A DNA stretch of 64,000 nucleotides, from positions 3,115,199-3,179,198 of the forward strand of contig CP000875.1 of assembly GCA_000018565.1 (NCBI GenBank), given 5' to 3'. The notes beneath the pieces were generated by a model. It was not told the origin of the DNA and did no database searches. It saw only the letters and a program-made list of their open reading frames with translations. The translations under genes and the position numbers were made by a program. Of this stretch, positions 26,842-35,700 are shown piece by piece (the stretch's first letter is position 1; the number at the start of each line of letters is the position of its first letter). The stretch is from Herpetosiphon aurantiacus DSM 785 (GTDB lineage Bacteria; Chloroflexota; Chloroflexia; Chloroflexales; Herpetosiphonaceae).

Positions 26842-27585
26842 ATGCAGATCAAGCAAGCCCTAGAAATCTTTATGTACGGCGAAATTGGCATTCCTAGCGT
26901 CGAAAATCGCTCACAACGCCATATTATTGATGGTTTAACTATTCTGCATGTCGATGATGTTTGGAATCAGGAGCCGCACGTTGCTGATGAGGTGATTGTG
27001 CAAAATCATTCACCTGCCGCTGTATTAGCAATGCTTGCCAACTACCAACCAACCGCCGATCATCGAATTACCCTCGTTGATCGGCCAGCCAGCGATCACG
27101 CTGCCTACCATGCCGCTGGTTATCGCCATAGCTCAAACGAAGTGCTGTTTGTCCGCAAACTCAGCGATCTACCGCCGCCTGACCAACGCTATTCGGTTGG
27201 TCAAGCCAAAACCATCGCTGAAATGCAATGGCTGAACAACAATGATCCAGCCAAGCGGGCCTGGATTAGCGAGACCCGCCTGCATGAGTCAGGCCTGCGC
27301 CATAGCTTTATTGCACTTGATCAGCGGGTAGTGGCACGAGTGCGAGCCTGCCGAATCGATGCCGAACATAGCTATGTGATGAATTTATACACGGCCAGCG
27401 ATTATCGACGGCGCGGCATCGCACGAGCGTTGATGATTCATGTGTTGCATGAAGCCGCTGCCCATGGCGAACAATGGAGTGTTTTGGTGGCATCCGAGGC
27501 AGGTCTGCCGCTCTACCAAGCATTAGGCTACCAACAACGGGCAAGTTTGGTGGTATTTGAGCCAGTCGCTGAGCCAAATAATTAA
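26842..27585 (+). CDS. GNAT-family N-acetyltransferase
   Basis: A 247-residue protein. The C-terminal half (about residues 120-240) is a GNAT domain: SYVMNLYTASDYRRRGIARALMIHVLHEAA holds motif A with the acetyl-CoA loop R-R-G-I-A, then ASEAGLPLYQALGYQQR (motif B). The N-terminal half is not recognised and may be a degenerate second GNAT-like domain. The substrate is unknown. It stands alone, with a REP-like repeat after it. Confidence 0.82.
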   Translation: MQIKQALEIFMYGEIGIPSVENRSQRHIIDGLTILHVDDVWNQEPHVADEVIVQNHSPAAVLAMLANYQPTADHRITLVDRPASDHAAYHAAGYRHSSNEVLFVRKLSDLPPPDQRYSVGQAKTIAEMQWLNNNDPAKRAWISETRLHESGLRHSFIALDQRVVARVRACRIDAEHSYVMNLYTASDYRRRGIARALMIHVLHEAAAHGEQWSVLVASEAGLPLYQALGYQQRASLVVFEPVAEPNN

Positions 27586-27771
27586 TATTGACAGGCTCTC
27601 ACCCGCATAACCTTACAATGGTGGGTTTAACAATCGATTTGCATGCCCTCACCCCCTAGCCCCCTCTCCCGCACGCGAGCGAGGGGGAACCACCGTATTT
27701 GAATATTGGAACTCCCCTCGCCCGCCGCCATGTTTAAGGGCGGACAGGGACGCACACCATGGGTTCACACA

Positions 27772-27833
27772 ACGACCTCGGGTTGGTATACTGGGTGGTG
27801 ACGAAACCAAACCCATCCCAAAACCGAGGTCGT
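27772..27833 (+). promoter_or_regulatory. Hairpin sequestering the transposase ribosome-binding site
   Basis: ACGACCTCGG (27772-27781) pairs perfectly with CCGAGGTCGT (27824-27833), the latter holding the GAGG directly before ATG 27834. In transcripts entering from outside, this stem would hide the start; IS10 and IS50 use such structures to limit transposase. The role here is inference. Confidence 0.5.
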
Positions 27834-29003
27834 ATGCCGAGTATACCAGCCCTTGCCCACTGGATCAACACCATCCTGCGCACCGCCGTGCCCACCCTCT
27901 CGCCCTGGACTGCCCGTCGGCTCACCGATTGGCTCGTCAGCATCCTGCTCATGCCGTCCATCACCACGCGCGTCGTGGCCTGGGGCTGTGCCCTTGGACT
28001 GTCCACCGCTGCCCACGCCGCCAGTCACGAACGCCGACTGCGCCGCACCTATCGGGATTCCCAGCTGTCGTGGTCGCTCCATCGCGCCATCCTCGCCACC
28101 ACCCTCCACATCGCACCCACTGAATCCGTCACCGTCATCATCGATGAAACCACCCACACCGACCGCTGGACCCTGCTCACCGCCGCCCTCTGGTATCACG
28201 GTCGCGCCATTCCGCTTGCCTGGGTGCTCCATCCCGGCTATACCCGCCGCGCCACCGCCTTCTGGACCGATGTTGCCACCCTGCTGGAGCGCGTGCAGCA
28301 GGTGCTGCCCAATGCCATGTCCGTCGTCGTCGTGGCCGACCGTGCTTTTGGCTGCCCCGCCTTCACCGATCAGGTCGCGGCCTACGGCTGGGGCTGGGTC
28401 GTGCGCGTCCAAGGCCATACCCGCATCCAACTGCGGGGGCACACCGAAACCATGATCCGCACGCTGGTCACGCGAGGCCATCGCGTGGTGCGGCGGGGCC
28501 ATGCCTTCAAGAAGGCGGGCTGGCGAACGGTGACAGTGGTGGCCGCATGGGAGGCGACGTGTCACGAGCCGTTACTGCTGGTGAGCAATCTGGAGGGCAT
28601 TGGGGCGATTCGGCAGGCGTATGGGCGGCGCTCTGCGATCGAAGCGCTGTTTCGCGATTGGAAAACGGCGGGCTGGCAATGGGAGGCGAGCCAGTCGCGG
28701 AGCCAGACGACGCAGGAGGCCTTGGTGCTGGGCATGGCGATCGCGACGGTGCTGGTGCTGCTGGTCGGGACGGCGGAGGCGCAGGCGGTGCTGGCCGAAC
28801 GCGGGGATCGCCCCAGCCCGCGCCGCCCATGGGCGGCACGAGAAAGTCTGTTTCGGTTGGGGCGGTATGGGGTGCTGCGCTGGCTGTGGACGGGAACGCA
28901 GCCAGCGCTGGGAGCGCGACTATCGTTGGCGGGAACGGCGCTGCACGAACGGTGGGCCACGACGGTGACGCGGGGTGGTCGGCTCGGGACGGCCATCCCC
29001 TAA
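27834..29003 (+). CDS. IS4-family DDE transposase
   Basis: A ~389-residue transposase. The DDE triad is visible: VIIDETTHTDRW (first Asp), VVVADRAFGCPAF (second Asp), and YGRRSAIEALFRDWKTAGW, which fits the IS4 Y-(2)-R-(3)-E-(6)-K signature. ATG 27834 (MPSIPALAHW) is preferred, with GAGG before it; the frame is open from 27759. It appears intact, so the element may be active. Confidence 0.9.
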   Translation: MPSIPALAHWINTILRTAVPTLSPWTARRLTDWLVSILLMPSITTRVVAWGCALGLSTAAHAASHERRLRRTYRDSQLSWSLHRAILATTLHIAPTESVTVIIDETTHTDRWTLLTAALWYHGRAIPLAWVLHPGYTRRATAFWTDVATLLERVQQVLPNAMSVVVVADRAFGCPAFTDQVAAYGWGWVVRVQGHTRIQLRGHTETMIRTLVTRGHRVVRRGHAFKKAGWRTVTVVAAWEATCHEPLLLVSNLEGIGAIRQAYGRRSAIEALFRDWKTAGWQWEASQSRSQTTQEALVLGMAIATVLVLLVGTAEAQAVLAERGDRPSPRRPWAARESLFRLGRYGVLRWLWTGTQPALGARLSLAGTALHERWATTVTRGGRLGTAIP

Positions 29004-29157
29004 CACTGATGAATACCCATTCCCCAACCTGTCCGCCCTTAAACCCACGGCGGCGGGAGAGGGGTTGGGGGTGAGGGGGTGAGGAATCAAAAACCCAATA
29101 CTTGCAGCGTGGGCTACAATAGAACTATTAACGATCTTTTTAGTGATGGTGTTGTGT

Positions 29158-30018
29158 ATGAGTCGCTTGTTAATTACTGGGGCATCAGGCTATCTTGGCC
29201 AACGGGTCGCTTATTTTGCACAGCAGACAACAATCTGGGATAAAGTGTATAGCCAAACTTGGCGTAACCCGCCAACAGCTGGCGAGCATGTAGCCTGCGA
29301 TTTGGCCGATCAAGCCCAACTTGAGGCACTACTTGAGCAAATTCAGCCAACTGCAATTATTCATACGGCGGCGGTCACGCCTGCGATGGGGCCAGCCATG
29401 ACCGACCAAGCCTTGTGGGCCGTGAATGTTCAAGCCAGCGCCACCCTCGCCCGTTGGGCAGCCCAACATCAAGTCCGATTGGTGCATGTTTCATCGGATG
29501 CAGTGTGGGGTGGACGCGAGGCCGCCTATACCGAAAGCGACGTGCCAGCACCAATCCACCCCTATGGAGCCTCGAAGGCAGCGGGCGAGGCAGTTGTCGC
29601 AGCGCTTGACCCACAGGCAGCCATCGCTCGCACCTCGTTGTTGTATGGTCAAAACCCGCTAGACCCCAACACAACCATGGCCTTGGCAATGCTGCGCGGC
29701 GAACGTCATGGCGTGCTTTTTACCGATGAACTGCGCTGCCCAGTCTTTGTTGAAGATGTGGCTCAAGCCTTGATTGAGCTTGCACAAAAACCAAGCCTTT
29801 ATGGTATATTTCACCTTGTAGGCCCACAAATTCTCAGTCGATTTGAGCTTGGCCAAGCCCTGCTCGCGTGGAATGGTATTGATTCCACAGGCTTGCCTGC
29901 TGGTACCACCACTGCCAGTGGCTTACGTCGCCCATCGCGAGTTGTTGTCGATAATCGCACAACTCAATCTCAACTTAGCACCATTCTTCGAAGCATTGAT
30001 GATGTCACAAGGAGGTGA
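29158..30018 (+). CDS. NAD-dependent epimerase / dTDP-4-dehydrorhamnose reductase-like
   Basis: A 286-residue extended short-chain dehydrogenase with the RmlD-like layout: Rossmann motif LLITGASGYLGQRVA, AIIHTAAVTPAM, HVSSDAVWGG, catalytic YGASK, and RTSLLYG. It probably reduces or epimerises a nucleotide-sugar or related ketone; no rhamnose genes are nearby, so the substrate is unknown. The ATG at 29158 is chosen because the SDR domain starts there. It ends three bases before a HEAT-repeat gene, so the two form an operon with the HIT gene. Confidence 0.82.
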   Translation: MSRLLITGASGYLGQRVAYFAQQTTIWDKVYSQTWRNPPTAGEHVACDLADQAQLEALLEQIQPTAIIHTAAVTPAMGPAMTDQALWAVNVQASATLARWAAQHQVRLVHVSSDAVWGGREAAYTESDVPAPIHPYGASKAAGEAVVAALDPQAAIARTSLLYGQNPLDPNTTMALAMLRGERHGVLFTDELRCPVFVEDVAQALIELAQKPSLYGIFHLVGPQILSRFELGQALLAWNGIDSTGLPAGTTTASGLRRPSRVVVDNRTTQSQLSTILRSIDDVTRR

Positions 30019-30021
30019 CGC

Positions 30022-30696
30022 ATGGAGCGCACACCTGAAACGATTGTTCAATTAGTCGCCGATTTGCAGCACGATGATGAGTTTGTGCGTTCGCAAGCGG
30101 CCTTCACGCTTGGTTTGTTCGGTGAGCCTGCCGTCCCATTTTTAATTCCGCTCTTGCGCTCGCCGCAGCGCGACATTCGCATGCGAGCCGCCTGGACGCT
30201 CGGGGTGATCGGAGCCGCCGCTGTCCCAGCATTGCTCGATCTGATGGAGCAAAAAAATCGCCAATTGCGGATCGAAGCAATTCGGATTCTCGGAGTAATC
30301 GGCCAAGCACGGGTTTTTAATCATTTATTGGTTGCATTAACCGATTTCGACCCCGAAATTGCTGCTCGCGCCGCCCGTTCGTTGGGCAAAATTGGCGATC
30401 CTCGAGCCTTTCATGCCTTGGTCTTGGCGTTGCGTCACCCCGATAGCGATGTGCGCTACGAGGCTGCTGTGGCATTGGCCGCACTACACGTTCCCGATGC
30501 CGTAAGCCATTTACAAGAAGCTTTAGTCCATGAAGATCCACGAATTGTAACAACATGGGGCATGCAAGTCCGCGAGGGGATGGTTCGCGCCTTGGAAGAA
30601 GCCGAAAAACCGCATGATCATAGTTTGATCGAGGCCTTGATGCGGCTGGGCGATATGTTGAAGGCCAACGAACAAGACGATGGAGAAACTCCATGA
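30022..30696 (+). CDS. HEAT-repeat (PBS lyase-like) protein
   Basis: A 224-residue helical repeat protein with four or five HEAT/PBS-lyase-type repeats (VRSQAAFTLGLFGEPAVPFLI, MRAAWTLGVIGAAAVPALLD, RAARSLGKIGDPRAFHAL, VRYEAAVALAALHVPDAVSHL). Such proteins are scaffolds or help attach cofactors; no enzymatic residues are seen. AAGGAGG directly precedes it. Its last codon overlaps the HIT gene start (ATGA). Confidence 0.88.
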   Translation: MERTPETIVQLVADLQHDDEFVRSQAAFTLGLFGEPAVPFLIPLLRSPQRDIRMRAAWTLGVIGAAAVPALLDLMEQKNRQLRIEAIRILGVIGQARVFNHLLVALTDFDPEIAARAARSLGKIGDPRAFHALVLALRHPDSDVRYEAAVALAALHVPDAVSHLQEALVHEDPRIVTTWGMQVREGMVRALEEAEKPHDHSLIEALMRLGDMLKANEQDDGETP

Positions 30697-31076
30697 ATGC
30701 TTGCCCATTTTGCGACCCCGAAACCCTTGAGATTGAAACCATGCTGGAAAATCGCTTTTGCCGATTTTTGCAACAGCCCGATAAGGTGCTCTCGGGCGCT
30801 GGCGTGATTATTCCCAAACGCCATTGCGAAACCCGCCACGAGATGGATTTTGACGAATGGGATGCCATGCAAGAGTTGCTCAATCAGGTCAAGGCCTTCA
30901 TCACCACCAGCCACAAACCATTGGGCTATACGATCGGCTGGAATTGTGGGGCGGTCAGCGGCGTGGTAATTCACCATGTACATATGCATGTGATTCCCCG
31001 TTTAACCAACGAGCCAATCAAAGAACAGATTCAATTTAGCCTTAAACCAACCACCGCTGATCGTTTCGGCAATTAA
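30693..31076 (+). CDS. HIT-family protein
   Basis: A 127-residue histidine-triad nucleotide hydrolase/transferase. The triad is in VVIHHVHMHVIPR near residue 92, and the N-terminal CPFCDPETLE with a later His probably forms the zinc site found in bacterial HIT proteins. The substrate is unknown. It overlaps the HEAT gene by four bases and is followed by a gene for a secreted protein. Confidence 0.9.
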   Translation: MNACPFCDPETLEIETMLENRFCRFLQQPDKVLSGAGVIIPKRHCETRHEMDFDEWDAMQELLNQVKAFITTSHKPLGYTIGWNCGAVSGVVIHHVHMHVIPRLTNEPIKEQIQFSLKPTTADRFGN

Positions 31077-31096
31077 CAACCAACTCAGGAGGTTGT

Positions 31097-32695
31097 ATGG
31101 CTCAACGTGCCTTTTTTCGGCTTATGCTGCTTTTGTTGATACTGGGATCGGTTTCAAGTCTCGCAGCCAATTATTTACCCCCCAGCACCACCTATATGCC
31201 AATTGTGATGGGCAATCACGAGATCACGGCCAATACGTATGTTCCTAGTTATTCTGCACTTTTTCAATTTGGGCTAAACCCTGGTTACTATGGCAACGGC
31301 TGGGATGATCAAAAAATTTATGCAATTGGGGCTGATGCGGGAGCACACAGCGCCCGCGCTTCGCTCCCAGATAGTTTTATTGGCCAATGGGGCGCGGCGA
31401 TTCGGGTTCCAGTCTTCGAATATATTTCTACTACGCTTAGTTTTCGCGAAAACACGGTCTTTTTAGGCGAGCCACGCGCTGCTTGGCGCGATACCGCCAG
31501 CTACTACAGCAACAACGGCACACCTATACAAAGCAAGCTCTGGCAAGGCATGTACGAGCCAATTTGGGATAATGGCGAGAATGGCACACCCGTCAATGAT
31601 GCGAATAAATTTGCTGTGTATGTTTGGCAGATTGCCAGCACCTATGGCAAATATATGCGCTTCTATGAAATTATCAACGAGCCAGATTATACTAACAGCG
31701 CCAGAGCTTATGCTAACCCTGGTGCGAGCGGTGGCAGTTGGTGGGATAGTGCGCCAACTCCGAATGAATTACCAAATCTGAATGCACCAATTTACAATTA
31801 CATTCGTTTATTACGGATTGCCTACACCGTGATTAAAAAGACTGATCCTGACAGTTATGTTGCGCCAGGTGGTATTGGCTATGCCTCGTTTTTGGATGCA
31901 CTGTTGCGCTATACCGATAATCCCGATGCTGGCAAAGTCAGCAGCCAATATCCATTAACTGGCGGAGCTTATTTCGATGCCCTAAGTTATCATATTTATC
32001 CGCAATATGGTGGCTCCTATTGGGATAATGGAGTTGGCGGTTTTGTCTATGTGCGGCATAGCGACCGCATGAGCCAAGTTTTCGTCAATCAATACCAAAC
32101 AATGAACGAAACTTTAGCGGCCCGCAATTACAACGGCACAACCTTTCCACGCAAGCCAAGTATCATCACTGAAACCAATGTTTCACGTAAAGCCTTCAAT
32201 AATTACGCTGGCGGCGAAGAAATTCAGCGTAATTATCTGATCAAAGCCATCGTCAAAGGCCAGCAACTTGGTATTTTGCAAATTTATTGGTTTGCCACTG
32301 GCGAGGGCGCAGATTATGCAACCGCTCAAGATGAATACCAATTAATGGGCTTTTACGAAAATCTCAAGCGTAATGCACCTAATAATCAGATTATGACAAG
32401 CGAGGGCATTGCCAACCGCACAACCTACAATCAACTGTATGGCTGGCGCTACGATGCAACTGCAACGGCTGCATTAAATTTGCCCAGCACAATCGATGGT
32501 GCAGCGTTTCGTAAAAACAATCAATTGCGTTATGTTTTATGGGCCAAAACCACGCTTGATCGCAATGAAACTGCTAACGCCACGATTAATTTAACTGGAA
32601 CTTACACCAAAGTGGCTTGGAATGGCACAAGTAGTACAGTCAGCGGCAGCAACATCCAACTAACAGGCTCGCCAATTTTCTTAACGCAACAATAA
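31097..32695 (+). CDS. Secreted clan-A-like glycoside hydrolase
   Basis: A 532-residue protein with a signal peptide (residues 1-24, LMLLLLILGSVSSLAA). The middle has a TIM-barrel glycosidase pattern: FYEIINEPDY with a probable acid/base Glu after Asn, and PSIITETNVSR with a probable nucleophile Glu, as in clan GH-A families such as GH39/GH5. The C-terminal ~90 residues look like a small beta domain (ATINLTGTYTKVAWNG). An extracellular polysaccharide or glycoside hydrolase is likely; the family number is not certain. AGGAGG stands before the ATG. A terminator hairpin follows at 32707-32750. Confidence 0.7.
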   Translation: MAQRAFFRLMLLLLILGSVSSLAANYLPPSTTYMPIVMGNHEITANTYVPSYSALFQFGLNPGYYGNGWDDQKIYAIGADAGAHSARASLPDSFIGQWGAAIRVPVFEYISTTLSFRENTVFLGEPRAAWRDTASYYSNNGTPIQSKLWQGMYEPIWDNGENGTPVNDANKFAVYVWQIASTYGKYMRFYEIINEPDYTNSARAYANPGASGGSWWDSAPTPNELPNLNAPIYNYIRLLRIAYTVIKKTDPDSYVAPGGIGYASFLDALLRYTDNPDAGKVSSQYPLTGGAYFDALSYHIYPQYGGSYWDNGVGGFVYVRHSDRMSQVFVNQYQTMNETLAARNYNGTTFPRKPSIITETNVSRKAFNNYAGGEEIQRNYLIKAIVKGQQLGILQIYWFATGEGADYATAQDEYQLMGFYENLKRNAPNNQIMTSEGIANRTTYNQLYGWRYDATATAALNLPSTIDGAAFRKNNQLRYVLWAKTTLDRNETANATINLTGTYTKVAWNGTSSTVSGSNIQLTGSPIFLTQQ

Positions 32696-32706
32696 CCGCA
32701 ACTGCA

Positions 32707-32750
32707 AAAGCCCTTCGCCTATCGCGATAACGGCGATAACGAAGGGCTTT
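32707..32750. terminator. Shared terminator between convergent secreted-protein genes
   Basis: AAAGCCCTTCG pairs with CGAAGGGCTTT (11 bp), with A- and T-rich flanks on both sides, so it can stop both the + gene ending at 32695 and the - gene ending at 32769. Confidence 0.85.
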
Positions 32751-32768
32751 GATGATCAGTTACAAGCG

Positions 32769-35700
32769 TTATTCGCTAAATGGCAGCGTCAGCGTCGATT
32801 GCTGGCCATCAGCCGTGGTGGCACTCGTTCGCACAAGCGATCCACCATTGCCAATTGCATTCCAAAGCTCGACTTTCAGTCTACCATTGGTCAAATTGGC
32901 AAAGCTGCCCGTTGCTGAGCGCAACCCACGTGTATGATTGTATAGTTCCCAGCCCACCACCGGATCAGTCGCGAAATAGTTATAGGTTTCGATCCGATCC
33001 CACGTGCCATCGCCAGTAAAATCGTAGGAAACACGCACTTGGCTGGCGTTGCCTACGCCGATGCCTGCATCAAGGTAGAGATTAAATTGAGTGGTTTTCG
33101 CAGGATCATAGGTTGCCGTCAGGTCGTTAATTTGATAGGTGATAGCATTGGTTGGCAGCCCATCCCAGTTGCCATTTTGGGCACTCGCAAGCGGATCACT
33201 ATCTGCCGCATTACCCGGAATCACACTCAAGATTCCGTCAGCGGTTTGGCTAGCGCCATCAAGCAGATACAACTGCGAACGAAATGGATTAGCCTGCGTT
33301 GTGAATGTAACAGTTGCGCTAGGCTCGGATTGATTGCCAGCAGCATCAAAGGCTGTGACCACCAATGTATAGCTAGTGTCAGCATTCAAGCCACTCAGCG
33401 TACAGTTCAACGCATCAACCATGCTGCACCCGCTGGCCGCTTGATCTGCCCCATTCAGATAGACTGAATAACCAACAACCCCCAGATTATCAGTCGCTGC
33501 ATTCCAACTGACCGTAGCCGTGGTAGCGCCTATGTTGGCAATTGCAACATTTGTTGGCGCTGTTGGCTGAATCGAATCCAAGTCGGAGGTGGTAAATGTG
33601 ATGCTTGCGCTAGCCTCGGATTGATTGCCAGCAGCATCAAAGGCCGTGACCACCACGCTATAACTGGTATTGGCACTCAAGCCAGTAAGATTACAGCCGA
33701 GGCCTGTGACCATCTGACAATTTGCTACGGCAACCTGACTACCATTGAGGTAGGCTGAATAACCGACGACCCCAACGTTATCGCTTGCGGCTTGCCAAGT
33801 AAAGGCTGCTGAGTTAGCAGTCGTCACACCGCGTAGCAGATTGGTTGGCGCAGTGGGAGCTTCGTTATCAACAGTTGTTACCAAGAATGGCAAAACCAAG
33901 GTTGATTGCTGACCATCGGCGCTGCTGGCATTCGTGCGAATCAGCGATGGGTTATTGCCGATTGCATTCCAAAGCTCAAGCTTGACCTTGCCATTGGTCA
34001 AATTGGCAAAGCTGCCTGTTGCCGAGCGTAATCCACGAGTATGGGTATAACGTTCCCAACTATTCACCGGATCAGTTGCAAAATAGTTGTAGGTTTCAAT
34101 CCGATCCCACGTGCCATCGCCAGTAAAATCGTAGGCGATGCGTGCTTGTGTACCATTGCCAACCGCCGTGCCTGCATCAATAAACAGCTCAAACTCGGTG
34201 GTTTTGCTGCTATCGTAGCTAGCCGTGAGATTTTCGGCCTCATAGCTGATGGTTTGAGTCGCCTGACCATCGATGTTAGTTGCACTCGCCGCTGGAATCG
34301 AATCGCTGGCGGCGGCATTGCCACTGGTTGTACTGAGTTGGCTCGGCGTGATGTGCGTAGCGCCATCAAGCAGATACCAAGGATTACCAAAGGTTGGTAA
34401 TGGGTTGGTACGAACCACCAAGCCATCGCTGGCAGCAGAAACATTACCCACCGCATCAAACGCTTTGACCGTAATGCTGTATTGAGTATTGGGCGTAAGT
34501 CCAGTCAGGCTACACATGGTTGCCGTTACAGCATTGCAACTAGTAACTGCAATCGGGTTAGTACCAAGATAGGCATTGTAGCCAATCACACCAACATTAT
34601 CACTTGAAGCCGTCCAATTTATATCAACCGTCGTGGTGGTTTTAGCGAGAACCTGAAGATTTAACGGTGGCGTTGGTGCTTGCGTATCAATCAAGGTTGT
34701 CACAAGGATGCTATTGCTTGCAAGCGAAGCATTGCCCGCCGCATCAAAGGCTTTGACCGTAATACTGTATTGCGTATCAGGCGCAAGTCCGGTCAGGTTA
34801 CATACAGTTGTAATTACGCCATTGCAACTGGTAACCGCAATTGGGTTCGTACCAAGATAGGCATTGTAGCCAACCACGCCAACATTATCACTCGAAGCCG
34901 TCCAACTAAGCAGGATACTCGCAGCAGTTACATTGGTAGCGTTCAGATTGGTCGGGGCCGTCGGGGCAATCCGATCAACATCAGGTGTAGTTATATTAAT
35001 CGAATTACTCGCAAGCGAAACATTGCCTGCCGCATCAAAGGCCTTGACCGTAATGCTGTAGGTAGTTAAGGGATTGAGGCTGGTCAACGTGCATTGAGTT
35101 GTCCGAACGGCTCGACATTCCGTTGCGGGAGTAGCAGCATTATTGAGATACACTGCATAGCCTTCAACCCCAATATTGTCATTCGCTGCGTTCCATGCAA
35201 GCTGGGCAGTTGTCGCTGTGATTAACGAAGCTGTTAGATTGGTAGGCGCAGTTGGTGCTTGATCATCACCAATCAGGCCTAGCGGGTTGAAGGCAGCATC
35301 GGCAAAAATCAACCATGCGGCACTCGACACCGCATTCGCCGTACTCATCGTCCAATAGCCGTTGTTCGTTCCTTGCAACGAATAGGGAATTCCTCCATTC
35401 GCCGTTTGGCCTTTCGCCATTTGGTGCAGAAAATACGCCGCATCGCTGGTGCGACCCACCGCATGCAACGCTACAATCAATTGGCCAGTGCCCTCAAACC
35501 AGATATCATTGCGGTCGCTGTTGAAATCCACCGCATCGATTCCGCCCAAGGTTACCCGATGCGTGCCTAATGCATACTCCAACGCCATGATATACTCGTC
35601 GCCTAGTGCGGCCACGCCCCAGGTGTTCACATCCAATGGGTCACGCTGATCGGCACGGCCACCCAGCCAACGACCTTTGGCGGCTTCCCACACCACCGTT

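Larger units (their letters stand above)
27733..29043 (+). mobile_element. IS4-family insertion sequence
   Basis: Perfect 16-bp terminal inverted repeats, TTTAAGGGCGGACAGG (27733-27748) and CCTGTCCGCCCTTAAA (29028-29043), bound a 1,311-bp element with one transposase gene. It is visibly GC-richer than its surroundings. No clear direct target duplication is seen, as the target is itself a palindromic repeat. Confidence 0.9.
27646..29084. repeat. REP-like extragenic repeat, copy D, interrupted by an IS
   Basis: The left arm is 27646-27732 (CCCTCACCCCC ... CTCGCCCGCCGC) and the right arm is about 29044-29084 (CGGCGGGAGAGG ... GGGTGAGG). The IS4-type element lies exactly between the arms, at the palindrome where intact copies continue from GCCGC to GGGAGAGG. 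Confidence 0.75.

Noticed and set aside
27853-28968. Several overlapping long ORFs in the IS4 element
   Set aside because: High GC content leaves all frames open; only the frame with the DDE and Y-R-E-K signature is real.
27720-29060. Target-site duplication for the IS4 element
   Set aside because: The flanks are complementary arms of a palindrome (GCCGCC / GGCGGC), so an apparent duplication cannot be told from the repeat itself.
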